DNA of 64,000 nucleotides, taken from assembly GCA_018889975.1 (NCBI GenBank), contig CP076546.1, positions 3,596,001 to 3,660,000 of the forward strand. The letters are read 5' to 3'. The stretch comes from Bacillus sp. NP157. GTDB lineage: Bacteria > Pseudomonadota > Gammaproteobacteria > Xanthomonadales > Rhodanobacteraceae. Positions 62,639 through 64,000 of this stretch are shown one piece after another. The notes beneath the pieces were generated by a model, which saw only the letters and a program-made list of their open reading frames with translations, made no database searches and was not told the DNA's origin. Numbering within the stretch: position 1 is the stretch's first letter; each line of letters begins with the position of its first letter. The translations under genes and the position numbers were made by a program.

Positions 62639-64000
62639 TTAGCGGCCGATCTCGCGCAGCTTCTTGCCAGCCATCAGGTTGCGCTCGATCTGCTCGAGGG
62701 TCACGCCCTTCGTCTCGGGGATCAGCCAGAAGGTCAGGCCGATGAAGACCGCGTTGAGCGCAGCGTAGAGCCAGAAGGTCTGCGCATTGCCGATGCCCGA
62801 CATCAGGCTGAGGAAGGTCACGCCGACCACGAAGTTGGTCGACCAGTTCATGCAGGTGGACGCGGCGATACCGAAATCACGGCCCTTCAGCGGCTGCACT
62901 TCCGAGCACAGGGTCCAGATCAGCGGACCGGCCGACATCGCGAAGCCGACGATGAAGAACAGCAACATGCCGACGGTGAACAGCTGTTCGGTGCGGCCAT
63001 GGATGCCGAGGAACATCATCGTGCCGACGACGCCGAGACCGATCGCCATCATGCTGAAACCCGCATAAAGGATCGGCTTGCGACCCAGCCGGTCGACCAG
63101 GCCGAACGCGATCAGGGTGGCGAGGACGTTGGTGAGGCCGACTGCCGCGGTGAACCACATCTGTGCTTTCGGGTCGTAACCCATTTCCTGGAAGATGCGC
63201 GGCGCGTAGTACATCACCACGTTCATGCCGGTGAACTGCTGCATCGCCTGCAGCAGCATGCCGAGGCCCACGGAACGACGGAAGTTGCGGTTCTCGCGGA
63301 ACATGCTCCAGCCGTGCTGCTTGGTCTTAAGCGACTCTTCGATGTCGGCGATTTCCTTGTCGACCAGCTTCTCGTCGCCACGCAGCCTGGCCAGGACGAT
63401 CTGCGCGTCCTCGCGGCGACCGCGCAGCAGGAGCCAGCGCGGGCTATCGGGCAGGAAGAACAGGCCGACGAGGAACAGGGCACCCGGGATGGCGATGATG
63501 CCGAGCATCCAGCGCCAGTTGCCGCTGCTGCTGAACGCCGTATCGGAGAGGAAGGCGACCAGGATGCCCGTGGTGATCATCAACTGGTAGGTCGAGATCA
63601 TGGCGCCACGGATACGCTCCGGCGCGACTTCGGCGAGGTACAGCGGTGCGGTAAAGGTGGCCACGCCGATGGCCAGGCCGAGCACGAAGCGGGCGGCGAC
63701 GAGGCTGCCGGTGCTCCACGCCATGGCGCAGAACAGCGAGCCGATCACGAACAGCACGCCGCCGAGCATCAGCGAGCGCTTGCGGCCGAGGGTGGCGGAC
63801 ATCCAGCCGGCGCCGAGCGCGCCAGCCGCGGCACCGAGGGTCATGACGCTGACGATCCATTCGATCGTCTTGTCCGTGGCCTGGAATTCCTTCTGGATGA
63901 ACTGCTGGGCACCCGAAATGACGCCGATGTCCAGGCCGAACATCAGGCCCGCGAGCGCGGCGAGGATACAGGTGGTGACGATGGCTGCCTTGGGATGGGC
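62639..64000 (-). CDS. Sugar porter (MFS, GalP/XylE-like), 5' end cut by window
   Basis: 453 residues visible; the reading frame is open to base 64000 and begins AHPKAAIVTTCILAALAGLM, so only a short N-terminus is missing. FGLDIGVISGAQQFIQ, GRKRSLMLGGVLF, PLYLAEVAPERIRGAMIS, QQFTGMNVVMYYAP and the terminal PETKGVTLEQIE are textbook sugar-porter signatures. It is a proton symporter for hexose or pentose sugars. Gene is on the minus strand with no partner visible. Confidence 0.93.
   Translation of the reverse strand, partial: AHPKAAIVTTCILAALAGLMFGLDIGVISGAQQFIQKEFQATDKTIEWIVSVMTLGAAAGALGAGWMSATLGRKRSLMLGGVLFVIGSLFCAMAWSTGSLVAARFVLGLAIGVATFTAPLYLAEVAPERIRGAMISTYQLMITTGILVAFLSDTAFSSSGNWRWMLGIIAIPGALFLVGLFFLPDSPRWLLLRGRREDAQIVLARLRGDEKLVDKEIADIEESLKTKQHGWSMFRENRNFRRSVGLGMLLQAMQQFTGMNVVMYYAPRIFQEMGYDPKAQMWFTAAVGLTNVLATLIAFGLVDRLGRKPILYAGFSMMAIGLGVVGTMMFLGIHGRTEQLFTVGMLLFFIVGFAMSAGPLIWTLCSEVQPLKGRDFGIAASTCMNWSTNFVVGVTFLSLMSGIGNAQTFWLYAALNAVFIGLTFWLIPETKGVTLEQIERNLMAGKKLREIGR

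Overview
The window is GC-rich, densely packed Gammaproteobacterial chromosome. Gene content and codon use suggest a Xanthomonadales member, probably Rhodanobacteraceae (Luteibacter/Dyella-like). Supporting signs are a cyoABCD-SURF1 operon, FecI/FecR/FecA iron signalling, an AaeXAB-type efflux operon and GTAG-headed REP sequences. The assignment is an inference from gene content; no rRNA or other marker is present. I found no tRNA, rRNA, CRISPR array, IS transposase or phage gene.

Layout. 1-6.5 kb: the 5' part of a secreted phosphoesterase, a Tat-exported multicopper oxidase, small hypothetical, TPR and pentapeptide-repeat proteins, and a protein with a C-terminal J domain. 6.7-18.2 kb: a sugar catabolic block with two Gfo/Idh/MocA oxidoreductases, an MFS symporter, three TIM-barrel isomerase/epimerases, a GMC oxidoreductase with its subunit-3-like partner, and a DUF1080 (3-keto-disaccharide hydrolase type) protein. 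A divergent LacI-type repressor sits inside it, next to two palindromic operators. These parts fit oxidative (3-keto) glycoside breakdown. 18.2-21.8 kb: a BlaI/BlaR1-type pair and a beta-lactamase-fold serine hydrolase behind a promoter flanked by two BlaI-like boxes. 21.7-24.0 kb: a prolyl-4-hydroxylase/WD40 fusion divergent from a TetR regulator, with twin operator-like repeats between them. 24.2-29.3 kb: an alpha/beta hydrolase, a divergent GH30 glycosidase and esterase pair, and a secreted repeat protein.

29.4-34.4 kb: a MarR-regulated operon for an AaeB-like FUSC pump, AaeX-like peptide, HlyD adaptor and NodT-type outer-membrane channel. 34.5-37.2 kb: a BtuCDF-like ABC importer with start/stop overlaps. 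37.3-47.5 kb: a hybrid histidine kinase, methyltransferase, a 0.6-kb non-coding stretch rich in inverted repeats and REPs, an LtaS-type sulfatase, YrbL-like protein, ArnT-like glycosyltransferase and chemoreceptor. 47.6-51.7 kb: sigma factor/anti-sigma/TonB receptor (FecIRA type). 51.7-57.6 kb: a VirK/DUF535 protein and the cyo quinol oxidase operon with SURF1. 57.7-64 kb: an MHS-family transporter with a clear terminator, an epimerase, a DUF2058 protein, a wrecked fimbrial locus (chaperone start joined out of frame to a pilin end) beside one intact pilin, a TMEM175-like channel and a sugar porter cut by the window end.

Recurring theme: many regulators sit beside their targets with readable operators (LacI, BlaI, TetR, MarR), and most operons use ATGA/GTGA/TTGA overlaps. 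The most unusual items are the P4H-WD40 fusion, the BlaR1-like protein with an atypical C-terminus, the fimbrial deletion scar, and the nested inverted-repeat element at about 41.1-41.3 kb.
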